Source: Powellomyces hirtus (Eukaryota > Chytridiomycota > Chytridiomycetes > Spizellomycetales > Powellomycetaceae). From it: DNA of 64,000 nt. A program made the position numbers and the translations under genes. Below, in pieces: positions 44,171 through 56,599 of the stretch. The notes below the pieces were generated by a model. That model had not been told where the DNA came from, ran no database searches, and saw nothing but the letters and a program-made list of their open reading frames with translations. Numbering within the stretch: position 1 is the first letter of the stretch; each line of letters opens with the position of its first letter. The stretch spans positions 654,152-718,151 of the forward strand of contig JAHLKG010000017.1 in NCBI GenBank assembly GCA_025526995.1, written 5' to 3'.

Positions 44171-46166
44171 GGTCGCAACTGTCGTTATTGCTGGTGAATG
44201 GGATTAACCAGGGACTTCCGTCAATTTCCAGCGGGTGGTTGCTGTTGGGTGCATGCGATGAGTGAGGGAGGTGCTGGCTCAAGAGAGCGGTGTTTAAATC
44301 ACACCTGGTGCGAAGTGTTCAGTTTTCTTGGCGGACATGACAGGATGAACTTGAATGTCACACACGTCACGCGTTGATCTTCGAACACGCGAGAAAGTCA
44401 TCGCGCGTTTCATTCTTCACATGCAATTCACCACCGTAGCACGCTAATGTGAGATCTACTTTGGGGGTAGTACTGGCCCAAGCACATTCCCAAGAGCTCA
44501 CCTCGAAGAATCTGACCCATTCCCATATGATCAACCCTTGATCCGTTCAATGCTGCACCCATTTAGCATAAATATAGATTAGAGACAAACAAATGTTTTA
44601 ACAAAAAAACTAATGTTTAAAATCTAGCATCTGTTTGGCGCTGAAGAGTTCAAGTTCTGCAAAATCAAGGCCAAGGAATTCCATCTTCTGGTCCAAAGTA
44701 CATTTGACATGCCAAAACCGTTTCCGTCTAAGCTGGCTTAAAGAGGTTGTGGCTGTACATGAAGTCATGGCAAATTGGGGGCGACAGACAATTTGTCCTT
44801 CTTCATCGATAGAAAAAAAGAACACTACTCCGCTTATTCGTCTTTTCCTCTACATAAGAGCAAAATGCGTCCCATTAGCAACTACCAATACGTTGTGGAA
44901 GCGCTTTGTCGCATCGTTGTCATCGATAATGTTTCGCGCGCACTTGGATTACATAAGAGCAAATGGCGTCACATTGTCGCTAGTATGTTGTGGAAGCCCT
45001 CGACGTTTATAGCGACGCTCGAGCGACAAAAGACGCGGCAGCGCACACGGGTTTGCTCGCCAAGCGTCAACGAGCACGCCCCCCGCGGCGATCCTCACAG
45101 TCTCGACAAGGGTTCCGGCGGCTAGCGGCAAGTCCTGGTCTTCGGTGTTGGAGGCGGCACCGGAAGTCACGGTCTTCGCTGTCGAGAACGGCGTAAGGCC
45201 ACGAGCGGCGAAGCGCACGTTGGCGGCAATGACATTGACCGCGGCGGACCGCCTCGCCTGGCGCTGGGCACATCGGACCGGAGGCGCACAGCTGTACTGA
45301 GGATGAGCGCGAGGTCGAGAAGTCAAGCGCGCCGTTTCCCACTAGACCTCCGTCCGCTTCGAGATCAGCTTGTTTCATGACGGGATAGACTTTCACGGCA
45401 GAGTGACCCGCGCCCACTTCGAAAAGCTCAAGGGCCGCCTGATAGTAATACCCACCGTAAGAAAAAAAAAAAAATTAAGGCGTCCATACTATCTTTGCGT
45501 TTGATGGCGGGATCTATGTGGGATGGAGCAGTTGGCGGGCGGCGGGCGGCGGGCGGCGGGCGGCGGGCGGCCTGTCGTCTACACGCGTGTTTCCCAACGG
45601 TGCGCGTTTCGGCGCAGTTTTCCGGCCATTGTCCCCACTCCCATGTTGAGAGTCCAAAATTCACGTCCACTAACTGGAGCATCAGGTCCGCGTTTACAAA
45701 GCAGACCGAGGAGGTCGTCGCCGATGGAAGAGGAGGGACGGTTGTTATGACTGAGCTTTTATGGCTGGCACAGCAGGATGCTGGGTTTGCAGGACCGTGT
45801 CGCTGGATGCAAGACGTTTTTAGCCGATGAACCAGATTTCGAACTCTTCGAGTATCCCCACACCAAATTCTGCCACGTGGGTATAAGATGCAATTGGCTT
45901 CGAGTCTCCTCCGCAATTCTGCACTGTGTTTTCCGACGTGCTTTGGCAGCATGTACGCAGTTTCGACAGCAATGTGGAGAGCTGAGATGTGTTTCATGAC
46001 CCTGGCAATGCGGGTAGAAAGCTGTTGAACGAATTCTGCCGTGCGCTTGTCCAGGCTCTTCCTGTCCGAGTCAAGTTCTCTGTGATTGCGGGTGAGTCAT
46101 GACGGCATTCTTATGGCAGACCGAAAGGGTGGCTTACTCTAAAGCATCCTTGAGTCTGACAACAAT
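44171..46166. other. 2-kb region with degenerate frames
   Basis: Contains a duplicated TACATAAGAGCAAA(A)TG string (about 44,850 and 44,950) and a (GGCGGGC)-type tract at about 45,533-45,570. Minus-strand frames at 44,949-45,417 have protein-like stretches in different phases and may be a relic. Nothing is recognised. Confidence 0.4.
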
Positions 46167-47501
46167 TCACAGCAGCGTGGCATAGATTGAACGAATGGTG
46201 GCGTCAGACTCTTTCCACCGCTCCAGTTGCGTACGAAAGGCTTTGAGCAGTTCTGTGTCGCCGAATAGCGCGTAGTTGAGCGGGACTCCAGCGACCGTGG
46301 CGGCACACACTTGCTGAGCAAACTTGTGCATCTTATCACCTCCAAATATGCCACATCCCCAATGACCTGTAGCCACTGCAGCGTTTTCCTTCCCGCCCTT
46401 GAGTGCCAGGCGGAACACCAAGTAGGCTTTAGTTAGATCGCGATCCACCGACCTGGGTTGGCGATGCCACCCAGTCACGGCATCCGCGACAAGGAGCGTC
46501 TCAATGCGGTCTGCGGACACCGCTGACCGCAATGATCCAGATTGCGATTGTGTTTGGATCCCTGTGTGTGGCTGCGTAGTGACTGCGGTATGGCCTTCTC
46601 GGAAGAAGCCTTCGCAGCGAAAGGTGTCCAGGTACCCCGAATAGCGTACATAACGTCGGACATTCCTGATGACGGCGACCTCATCGTCCTCAAGGGTGTC
46701 ATACAAGATGAGCGATACGAAGGCCTCTGGACAGCACGAAAAGAGGACCTCCTCCTGTGTAGCCGACGGGATGATGCAGTGGATGTGAATGCGACGGTTT
46801 GCAAAATCCATGATATTGCGCGACCCCGTATCCTCCATGGCATTCTCAAAGAGGTGAATCGAGTCTGTCACGACTTTGTCGGGGAGATGCGACCACGCAG
46901 GGATGGCTGCCGAAGTGATTCGGACGCGTTCAAATATGATATTGCGGTCCTCGCGTTCACTTTCTCTTCTGTCGTCCAGATACTCTTGCGCAAAATACGC
47001 CAGAAGACAGGTGAGTCGCTCAATACCCGCGCTTGCGGTGGAGCGGTAAAGACTGCCGAGAAGCAGCGAGCCTATCTGTAACCGCTGCGATCCCTCAACA
47101 TTGAGGAAGAACGCATTTGCAAGGATGTAGCGCGCCGTTCTCGCTGATACGGTGGCAGACACCTGGCGAATACCGGACTGTGGTGCGGCGGTAGTAGTGT
47201 CTTTGGCCAGCAAGAGTTTTTGATCCATCGTCGGCGCATACCGCTCATCGCGTGCCCAAGCTAGAATCTGCGGTATGAGCTGCGATTGGACGGGTACGCC
47301 GCAATGCATTGTGGAGATACGATCAATAGCGGATCGTAGACCTGCGATGGAGCATGGCGGTGGGAGCTTCCGAGCCAAGACGGATTCCAGACCAGCCAGA
47401 GTGGACACATTGAAGTCTGCATCCAAAAGGCATGCTCTGTCCGCGACCGTGAGCTCAGCAAGAGTCATCTCTTCGTCCTTCGCTGGTGTCACCGGCGCCA
47501 T
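46167..47501 (-). CDS. PARG-like protein with altered Gly-rich signature
   Basis: Intronless, 444 residues from the ATG at 47,501. The C-terminal two-thirds match poly(ADP-ribose) glycohydrolase: LTCLLAYFAQEYLDD, FERV...PAWSHLPDKV, MDFANRRI, QEEVLFSCCPEAFVSLILYD, DDEVAVI, YVRYSGYLDTFRCEGFF, DLTKAYLVFRLAL and ATGHWGCGIFGGDKMHKFAQ. The catalytic Q-E-E (residues 249-251) is kept. The diphosphate-binding GGG that should stand ten residues before it is H239-I240-H241, with no gap in the alignment. PARG cleaves ribose-ribose bonds of poly(ADP-ribose) in DNA-damage responses. Because GGG is near-invariant, this protein may bind without cleaving, or use another ligand. The frame is otherwise intact over 444 codons, which argues against simple decay. 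Confidence 0.88.
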   Translation of the reverse strand: MAPVTPAKDEEMTLAELTVADRACLLDADFNVSTLAGLESVLARKLPPPCSIAGLRSAIDRISTMHCGVPVQSQLIPQILAWARDERYAPTMDQKLLLAKDTTTAAPQSGIRQVSATVSARTARYILANAFFLNVEGSQRLQIGSLLLGSLYRSTASAGIERLTCLLAYFAQEYLDDRRESEREDRNIIFERVRITSAAIPAWSHLPDKVVTDSIHLFENAMEDTGSRNIMDFANRRIHIHCIIPSATQEEVLFSCCPEAFVSLILYDTLEDDEVAVIRNVRRYVRYSGYLDTFRCEGFFREGHTAVTTQPHTGIQTQSQSGSLRSAVSADRIETLLVADAVTGWHRQPRSVDRDLTKAYLVFRLALKGGKENAAVATGHWGCGIFGGDKMHKFAQQVCAATVAGVPLNYALFGDTELLKAFRTQLERWKESDATIRSIYATLL

Positions 47502-48977
47502 GGTCGTTGGCCAACGTTGGGGTGTCGGCAGATGTTATTATTCAGAGCAGTATCCTGCACGCTGAATGGAAACGGCACTTTCGGCAATGGACGTGGCAAG
47601 GCAAAATGGTGACCGCGTGAGCCAGCCGCGCGGACAGGAAATGTCGACTCGTTGCACATTCGTTAGTCGCCGGCAAGGTCATCTACGGTATCCGAGCTTG
47701 TTGAATGGCGAAAGCTTCATACATTTTCTTTTTGGTCTTGTCTGGGAGACTTTAGCAATTAAAATTACACTGAGGGCATTCGGAACAGGTTTTCGCCTCT
47801 TTCTCCTCAGTGGGGTATGGCTTGCCGATGTGCTTAACGCAATGGATTGCTCCAAGTGTTCTCGGGGAATTATATGAGAATCTCGCCTAAACCGTAGTTT
47901 CAGGGTGTGGTTGAGAAGCGGCGTGAGAAGCATTTTCCGGGAGCAAGGCATAACATGTGTCCAACCGCAGGAGCAAGCGATACATACGATACTCGGACTT
48001 TGATTTATCCTACAATAGCCCATGACCATCTGCTTACATCCTCCATGAAACGACTTTTGTAACAGTTGGCAGAATACTTAAGAGAAGCCTAATAAACACA
48101 CAAGCGTCAAGAGCGTTATGAACTTTGCCTTTTGTGCTGCCATAGGATCAGTAGCCTAACTATAAGTGACTGATACCTGGTGGTTATCTTTTACTAGCTA
48201 GACGGTTCTACCAGTTATTGCTGGATACAGGTACAGGTATACACTGGTCATGCCATGAGTCTGTCTGTTGGTCTCTACAGCATTATTCCTCACTCGAATG
48301 TGCCTCTCGGTTTTTTTCTGAAAAGTATAGTATTTAGTATACCACGGACCAACTCCTTTGATGGATGACAATCTGTCACAGTCGATTTAGGTATCGGTGC
48401 CTTGTGGAAAAGTATGTTGAATAGGAAGTCATGAAGTACAGATGTGTGAAGTATGAACTGAAAGTCATCACTGTGAGATAGAGGCCCGCCATGCAAATAT
48501 TGCCCATCCATTCCATCCTTCGCCCGCAGCAAGCTACTAGGAATAGACAGCTGTATGTCGGTCCTGGTAGTTAACAGTTCGCACATTTGAGAGGAGGGTT
48601 TGGGAACATGCAAGTTGCTTCAGAAGGAAGGAAGGAAGGAAGACATGCTCATAAACAGAAGGTTGCTCCTTCTGTGCGTCGGGCACAACAGCCTTTGCAT
48701 CTAAATGCTTTGAAGAGCGCAATTTTCCTTCACACGGCCGTGTTCCTCGACACACCCCTGATTCAATGCTAATAGAAGGCCGTTTGTTGGGAAAAGGTGA
48801 GTTCAGTGAGCGCCGAATTTACCCTAATCTGTCGTTGCCTGATTGCCCCGTCGGAACACCAAATAAGATTGAATTCGTTAGAATTGCACATTAACGCTAT
48901 TTTGCGGATAAAAATAGAGACATGCTTCGACTTCCTTCTTTTACAATAGCGATATCTACCGACCTGGCGGAACACCC
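47502..48977. other. Intergenic, no gene supported
   Basis: Only short frames on both strands. A short (GGAA)n tract is at about 48,626-48,642. Confidence 0.5.
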
Positions 48978-51103
48978 ATGAACCCACTTACCCTCCGCCC
49001 TCCTCTCTCCGCCCGAACGAATCTGCCAGTGGGTACTCTTGATGGACCAACAGTCACAGATATGGCAGACGCTCCACACATGAAAGAACATGGCTTGAAA
49101 GACGATACGAATAGAATTCCCAAGACCGCCCAAATCTGTCGATGGACAGGCATGTTTTTAGATCCCGTTGTACATCTGAAGTGAGTGGAACTTGACGTCG
49201 AGTCTCGATGTCACACCTATGTCTCCGCTCATATTCCACACTACTAGATACGAGGCCTCGATCACAAAGAGCTGGAGAAAAACAAATTCGATCTTTGTGG
49301 GCGTTGGCATTGCGCTGAGTTCCCTTTTCTGGTACTTCCACGCAACAACTTATGGAAAGTACAGCTGGATACCTATAATTTGGCCGTACGCGGTATGAAC
49401 AGTGCACATATTCAATCGTCGGGCAGGCGTGGCGGCTCGGACGACGCTTGCTAATGCGGATATGTCTTACAAACAGCCTCTGCTGTCAATTTCGGTGTTG
49501 AGCTTGGCAGTCCTCGCATGGGGTCCTGTGAGATGGGGAACCCGAACATTAGCATTCCTGATCTTCCTGTACCTGTTTCTCGTCTACGTGCTAGGAGATC
49601 TCGTACCGACCCTTGACCAGAGAATGATTGATATGATTGAGCTTCAGCCTCTGGAGGTTACAGTGACCTTCAATGCGATTATCGGGCCATACATCGAGTG
49701 GCACTATAAAGCAGCGGTACTACTCGGACACCTCGGGGTCAAGTTCATGTTGTTTGCCGCTCTACGGCCAGACCTGATGTGGCGTCAAGGTGGTTATCAG
49801 ATACTCGGACAAATGTTATTAGCCGTTAGCGTGTCGTTATATGCTATGCTCAGGTGGGTTAAACCTTTCCAATTTTTTTTTTTCGGCAATGGTTGACATT
49901 ATTCTACAGACGGGAAATACGGGAAAAGCATAACTTTCTGATGACAAATGACGAAGAGTTCGAGAGAACAATTGGCATACCACTAGGCATTCCACTAGAG
50001 GCAGCCGGACGTCCTGCCGTTCTAGCCAGCATACCACAACCGCAATCCGACGACCTCTCAAAAAGAAATTTGGATTATTGGAAAAAAACGGCATTTTGGA
50101 AGATTCGTTCCATTCTGCTTTTCTTGACCAACCAGCATTTCAAAGACGAACAAAGAGAACGATCGTTTCGATCCTACGCTTCAAGATTATCTCAGAAGGA
50201 ACACATTTATATGTATGGGGAAAGCAGATCCATTGTTTAGACTAATCGGGTATCTAATTTGTGTTGTCCCACTTTAGGTACGCGTCGGCCGCATTGTCCA
50301 GTGTTTTTGCGGCTGCCATGCAGTACGTACGCCACCGGAATGAAGCGTACAATTTGATAGCCCTAGGCGGGGTTGTTCCGGGAATCTGTTTGGCGGGCGC
50401 TTTGCTCAAATCGAACCCATTAGTGGGTGCTTCTCATCCACGACGGGAGCAGTGGAGTTCCACTCTTCTGTATATCACAGCACAAACTGTCACCTTTATT
50501 TTCTGTCTACGAACAGGATTCGCCTTTAAACAGATAACTGAGCAAGGGGGCGACATTGGACCAGTGCGGGACGCCTATGTCAACATCGTCACTCTCCAGC
50601 TTGGCCTCATTATATCGCGATGGTCTATAGATGGCCTCTTGGGACGGTATGCTTGCATATGTATGCTTGCGGATGCCCTGATGGGAGCAACTCTTGAACT
50701 TTTAGGGGTAGCCAAGCCATCCTTATTTGGCGGCTCGATAGCGATGCTCGGTGTCTATGTCGGGCTGACAGTGCAGCCGAGTGCCGAACGCCAGCTTCGC
50801 ATCCATCATGACATTTTGACCCGATATGGTCGAAACTGGGGGGTCCAAGCGGGGGTGCGCAATTCCATCAATCTGCCCAAATTCCTCGCCAACAAAGGGG
50901 CAGCAATGGTCCCAAAAATCTCGGTTCTGCATTTGGTGGAGGGCGAATCCAAAACACAGCAGAAGGAGGACATGGCAGCTTCGTTTGCCAAATCCATGGT
51001 CCTGACGGTGGAGTGCGAAACCATCAGACAGCGAAACCCAGACATTCTAGAGGAAGGAATAAGAGACAATTTTCATAGGGGGCGTTCTAAGAGCGTGACT
51101 TGA
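48978..51103 (+). CDS. Large multi-pass membrane protein, family not recognised
   Basis: Five exons: 48978-49180, 49248-49392, 49477-49853, 49910-50212, 50278-51103; 617 residues with in-frame canonical junctions. There is a hydrophilic 55-residue N-terminus, then helices such as SIFVGVGIALSSLFWYF, LLSISVLSLAVLAWGPV, LAFLIFLYLFLVYVLGDLV and LLGHLGVKFMLFAAL. A roughly 100-residue hydrophilic loop follows (HNFLMTNDEEFERTIGIPLG...), then a second group of helices (AALSSVFAAAMQYV, LIALGGVVPGICLAGALL, STLLYITAQTVTFIFCL, VNIVTLQLGLIISRW, GSIAMLGVYVGLTV) and a 130-residue soluble tail. About nine to ten helices in total. The layout resembles a transporter or sensory receptor; no motif allows a choice. 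Confidence 0.7.
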
Positions 51104-52787
51104 TTATTATATGACACTTGAAGAATATTCCCTTTCCTGTTTGAAGGCAACTAGTATCTGGCAGATTCTAACTACCCCAAAAAACCGCAGTTGTTAGTTG
51201 TTTGTAAATGAGACGAGATGAGGTAGGTATGTTTGTTCAACAATTTCTTATGTCTAAACCATGAGTCCGTTAACAATAAGCTACTGTATCTTTCTACTGT
51301 CACTTCAGTCGCGTGACTCAACTCAGGCCTCTGGGTTACCGTACATCTATTGGAAGGACGAGCATTGAGGCGAAAGTCCTGAATATTCCAATAGGTGATT
51401 GAGCGGCTTCATTTCGAAGGATTGCAGTGTATAACCACGTAAAGGATTGCAGGTCGGCTTAAGCGTTAATAAAGAGATCATAGTAATCGAAGGATATCAC
51501 GAGGTGGCAATGGAAACAGATGCGCATGGTCATTGCACCTTTTGGGCAATGAAGTTCTTTGCCTTGCCGCAGGAGTGCGGGGTGGGCTAAGACAACTGAT
51601 ACAGTTGACTACATTGGGTTCATCAGGGGTAGATTCCGCTTCCACGGACACATCGGAAGCCGCATCATTCCCATTGAGGTGGTCTGTCATCGCTTGTTCT
51701 TTTTGCAAGGGCACGCTATAACCCCAGACCTAACCCTAAGATTCGCCGTGCGCAATGGAGGGTGCCGTCCAGCACTATGTCTCGGCAGGCCAAAGAGTCT
51801 GCCCGTGCAGCAGCTTGGAAAGTATTCCGCAGAAACAGCTGCTGCGGAAACTGACGGAAAAGAACAACGGAGAATGCATGTTTCCTCATAGGTAGGCGTC
51901 AATCACGTTGGACAACCAAGCTCCAGAGTATATGTAATCAATCACCACCGGGATCGATCTTTCGATTGTGGAATACTCGCGATCCATGCGGCCCATCGGT
52001 GAGAAGGAAGCTGCTCAATTAGGTCCCCTCCGCTTTGTTCTATCCCATGAACGGACTAGGGGTCGCATACCCACACTTGCCCTTGAAATATTATCGATAT
52101 CATTCGTATGGAATGGGCATGTGCGGCCATCGTCGCCGCCTTGCCTACTGCACACTCTCTCACTGGGCGTGCGCCATCTCGTCTTTTCCAGGCGGAATGT
52201 CAGGCGCGCAGGGAGTGTGACGATTTCCTTCAGTACACCGTGGAGAAAAAAAATAGCTAAAAGAAAGACTAGACGACGCCCGCCGCCCAATCAGTAAATG
52301 GCGCCCATTCTGTTGGAATGTTCCGACTGTAACGACGCCACCCCGCCCCGTCGCATGTGATGGTGGGAGACTTATAATCGCATGTTCCGCATTCTCTCGC
52401 ATATTTGCTAGAAGGGGAATGGCGCTCCACGGGGAGGGGTTCACTGCGGCCGCGCGCCCGACGAACATGCAAAATATGCCAACTTCCCGGTCGCACCATT
52501 TCACGTTGTTTGCTGCGATTGCACATTCAGTTGGCGTTGCAGGCGCTAAATTTTTTTGGTGTTGTGGCCATAGAATGTTCCATCAATCTACAACGGCGTG
52601 CTGGAGGTTTCCCCCGTCCGCTGGTTCCTGCTTTTGTTCTGCCACATGCCATAGCGTGCACCTCTCTCTCGCTCTCATAAATTCACGCACACTGGCTTCA
52701 TTTTCTCCCTGCACTCTTCCGCCCCTCCTTCTCCCCCGTCCTCCACCCACCCACACTTCCTCCCTATCGCTCGAACACTCTCTCGCA
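51104..52787. other. Intergenic with a telomeric half-repeat and possible small minus-strand frame
   Basis: CCTAACCCTAA lies at 51,729-51,739. About 40 bases further on the minus strand an ATG (51,690) begins MTDHLNGNDAASDVSVEAES, open to 51,478; its coding status is doubtful. The last 200 bases are CT-rich leader of the next gene. Confidence 0.4.
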
Positions 52788-53766
52788 ATGCCGTCTCCCT
52801 CCCAAGCGGAGCCAAACTATGCAGCATTCAGCGGAATCTCCTCACAATCGGCTGCCATCGTATTCGCCGTTCTCTATGTTCCTGTCCTCTTTGTTCTATG
52901 GCTTACGACGCGGGGCCGTCTCACCTACCTGAACTGTCTGCTGACATTTTTTTCGGCCGGTTCGTACTGGCACAGCCATAGCTGGAGCAACAAGGGCACC
53001 GCACCGCTGACATGACATTGTCCGTTTCCCCGTCTTTTCTTTTCCAGTGCGAGTGGCAGCCTTCGCTATGCGAGCCGTCTTGACAGTCGCGGACAATGGA
53101 ACGTCCATCGGCTTGTTCATCACCTACAGTGTCCTCTACAGCACCGGTTTTGTTATCCTCCTTACGGCCACATTCTTAATGCTCTCCGCCAGCATTGTCA
53201 AGAACGGACATCTTCTTTCCAAGAGCTCGGTCGCCAAGTTTCCCCGCATCGAACGTATACTCCGCATGGTCCTTATCGCCACAATTGCCCTGGGAATTTG
53301 GTCTTCTTCCTACACGGGTCATAACGATGCGGACTCACGAAACAGACAAATAGCTTTGACCGCAGCCACGACTTGGATCCTGGAGATCATGGCCGCGATC
53401 GCCTTACTCCTGACTCTTACCGTAACAAGACAGCTGTTTCGCGCTGGGAATCGCACTGCGGTGGGTCTCAATTGTCCACAGTCTGCTACTGTCTCCGCGC
53501 ATTGCAAACGAGGTCGCTTACCCTTATATACGTCCCCACAGCGCATGCCTTTACTCACGCTCGTCGCGGCCCTCATCCTTGTGCGCGCTTCTTTCTTCGT
53601 CAAGTGCATTCCCGAGAAAGACAACCCGGCAGCTGACCTTCCATCGAGACAGGAGAACCTTTGGTACCCCTTCGCTGCAGCAACCGAGCTGATGGCTGTG
53701 GTCCTGATCACCGTGATCACAACAATGGACGGCAGGAAGCATGATGTCGACGAGACTAGGGTTTAA
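52788..53766 (+). CDS. Seven-helix membrane protein (RTA1/DUF7702-like layout)
   Basis: Two exons, 52788-52959 and 53048-53766; 296 residues. Helices: AAIVFAVLYVPVLFVLWL, YLNCLLTFFSA|VRVAAFAMRAVL, SIGLFITYSVLYSTGFVILL, ILRMVLIATIALGIW, WILEIMAAIALLLTLTV, LLTLVAALILVRASFF and FAAATELMAVVLITVITT. The order, with an Arg in helix 2 (VAAFAMRAVL) and SVLYSTGFVILLTATFLML in helix 3, resembles the fungal seven-helix family annotated as DUF7702/RTA1-like. Roles proposed for that family are lipid handling or sensing and are not established. The donor is a weak GTTCGT. Confidence 0.75.
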
Positions 53767-54896
53767 TGGGACGTTCTGGGCATACATGATATATAGTGTA
53801 GATAGCTGAAGAATGATGCATATTTTCAACATGCCTCCATTAGACAATCGCACGGACTATCCCAAGATAGCACAAGTTGATAGTGCCCTTTGATACAAGT
53901 TCCCCTGAAAACATCACAACGCGCCAACTCGGCACTCTCGTCGAATCCCTGGGCACTCTCGCAGTCAGTTTGAACATGAAGACCTATTGAAGAATTGTCA
54001 CTTCGGATTAATGGGTAACTCGCCCACCCTCGGGATGTTATTTTAGCATCACAAGGGCCAAACAATCCATCAACGTTTATGTGTGTGTTAATCCCAGCAG
54101 CTCGTATCAACATGAGCTAATTGCCTTTTCTTAGTGTAGCAGGGTTCGAGTGAACCAACAGCAACCTGACAAGCGCATGAGCCATGATATTTTTCCGAGA
54201 CGAGGATTCTTCAACAACGTATCCGAGTGGGTCCACCTGTCAAGGTTATCAGCATTTTGGTGTCTGAACGCAAAGCGCGTTGGGTTGGCTCGCATGGCTG
54301 GGAACAATATCCATTTCAGTTCTTGCAAATATGAGTAGGTCATGAACGTAGACCAGAATGTCTTGCGGTGTCTTGGTTTCAGGTAGATTCCTGATGTAAA
54401 CGGCATTGTCATTTGCCATAATGGAATGTTGAGGACTTGGATCTTATGTCTTGACGCGCGACTAAGCCCCGCGGTTGGCGGCGCGACGCGTCGTTGCACG
54501 CCGTTCCATTCAAATCACAGTAGCATATGATAGAATGACATTTCTGTTCGCAAAAACCTTCTCTACACCCTCAAACGGGTGGCGGGGGTGAAATTTTCAC
54601 GGATTGTGGTCAGAGAATGTCTGTATACTCGCGTACAGCAGGGAGGCACGTGCCCTCGCCAGTCCAGAGTAAGTGTTATGCGCAAAAACAACTTGGCCCA
54701 TCATTCTGTTTCCCATTGAAGAGGAACCCAGAATGAGCTGCAAGGCCACCTAGTTCTACTAGAAGCCCATTTATTTTCGTATGCCAGTGGCGGGGATCGG
54801 CGAATTCAGAAAAAGTGACGTTGCGGAGGAAGTTCGACGATAACATAAATTTCTCCCTACCTTTTCGCACGCAGCCACGGACGACTCACAATCCCT
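53767..54896. other. Intergenic, nothing recognised
   Basis: Frames on both strands up to 120 codons without domain resemblance. Confidence 0.5.
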
Positions 54897-56040
54897 ATGT
54901 GGTCCATCAACTTCTTCCTGCAAAAAGGCGACCGAATTCTGCTTTCACCCCACGCACGAGGGAGAGAGCCGTCCCGCGACACGTTGCTTGTGGGTGCAAC
55001 AATAGGGAAAACGAGACTTCACAACAGATACTATGGCTCAAAGATTAAGAAGGCTGGTACCACGAGCGCGGGGCCAACTGAAACGCTGTGCATTGTCGCT
55101 GTGCGCCGCCGCGACGGAGAATGTGGAAACGATCATGCTGAGCCCGCAGTCGAGATCTCCGTATCAGAGGCATACCGCCTGAGTCTCGGAATGTGCGACC
55201 TCCTGTCCAATAATCCGGTGGAACTGTTCGAGGTTGCAACTGAACTCTCACAAAGTCTCGGTCTTTCCGCTGGTCACACTGCACTTTACCAGCACAGTGC
55301 CTTGGAGATACTGTACGACAAAGCAAAGGAGGCAATCGCCGCGCAAACCTCTCATGTTGACGCCGTCTTTGAGAGTCTTAAAGACCTGTACGAGCTGATC
55401 CCGGACATCACGATTGAAAAAAGTGTTACCGAGGCGAAGGTGCAAGAATCCAAGCAGCAATGGAAGAACGAAATGAGGAAGATACAGGCCCTACGCATAA
55501 GGAAGTTCACCTTAAAAGACTCGGAGGCGACTCTCGACGCCCTCACCGAATTGCATCATTTAAATTCGGCACGTTCCTTCCATTTCCGTATTACTGATCA
55601 TGGCTCCGGTGTTGCCGAGCGCCGACCTCCTGCCCATGGTGAGAGCCGCCGCGGACGTTGTCCGTCCGAAGACTTACGCGTTCAGAATGACCAGAGTTCG
55701 ACTGAGTGCTATTGCTTGGAAGGCACAGCTGCCGCAGGAAGACGATCGCACTCACGCCGTGGAGATGTTGCGCGCTCTGCAAGTCGTCTTCCCGGATGAT
55801 CTCTATATCGACCCGGCGGTCGCTGCGATCGAATCTGGAGTGGGCAAGTTTAGTCCCGACTACTCGCCGGTCGCTGTCGGTCTCGCGAGCGGCCTGCCAC
55901 ATCTGTTGTCTTTTGTAGAGGGTTCAATCCAGGCAGGCATCGACCAGCTCGTGGCGTGCAAGCCGTACTTAGGAGGCTTCGCCGTCCTCTACCGTTATCT
56001 CGCCATTGGGCGTTGCAAGGCGACAAACCAACTGCAATAA
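54897..56040 (+). pseudogene. Orphan gene in two overlapping frames (frameshift)
   Basis: The first part starts at the ATG at 54,897 and is protein-like to about 55,590 (VEISVSEAYRLSLGMCDLLS, VDAVFESLKDLYELIPDITI, QWKNEMRKIQALRIRKFTLK). From about 55,575 the next frame continues with VLPSADLLPMVRAAADVVRP, VEMLRALQVVFPDDLYIDPA and LLSFVEGSIQAGIDQLVACK to a stop at 56,040. The second part also has its own ATG at 55,600. A single base change near 55,580 would give one protein of about 380 residues; an intron does not fit. No domain is recognised. A telomeric repeat lies 265 bases downstream. Confidence 0.5.
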
Positions 56041-56305
56041 GATGCTGAGGCGGTCGAAAGAGCAGCTCACACTCAAAAGCATGCATTCGGCATGGATGAG
56101 TGACCTGCTCATATCGGTGTTGCTCCCTCTCAAATCGCCCCACTCAAACGCCGCTGCAGCAGGTGACGCAGATACGGATCTATTGAGCGGTTGACTGAAT
56201 TCATGGCGGCTGGGATGGACACCGGCAACAACATCTCCGACATTATTGAAGTTTGCGTGCTTGTGCTCAAGTGTCAACCCGATTCGAGCCTTGGGACGAA
56301 GAACC

Positions 56306-56325
56306 TAGGGTTAGGGTTAGGGTTA
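56306..56325 (+). repeat. Interstitial telomeric repeat (TTAGGG)3
   Basis: TAGGGTTAGGGTTAGGGTTA, in the G-rich orientation on the + strand, opposite to the three other sites in the window. Confidence 0.92.
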
Positions 56326-56599
56326 ATCATAAGTCTCACCTCTTGTTTGCATTCCAGTGGGGGGCATCGGCGCAGGCTACTTTTCCTCCAAGCATCTTTC
56401 GTTGGGCTTACGATAAAATGTGGAGTAAACATCCCAAGCATGAAACGGAGTCACCATTGGTTTGAGTTGGACAACTGCTTTCACCGTCGCTCCATCAACT
56501 TTAGGGTCGCTCTGGTACGTCTATCCCGTTCTGTCCCGCTCTTTCGTTGCCAGGAACGACTACGAGATGCTCTTGATTGCCTTGGAGTGCCTTTGCGAA

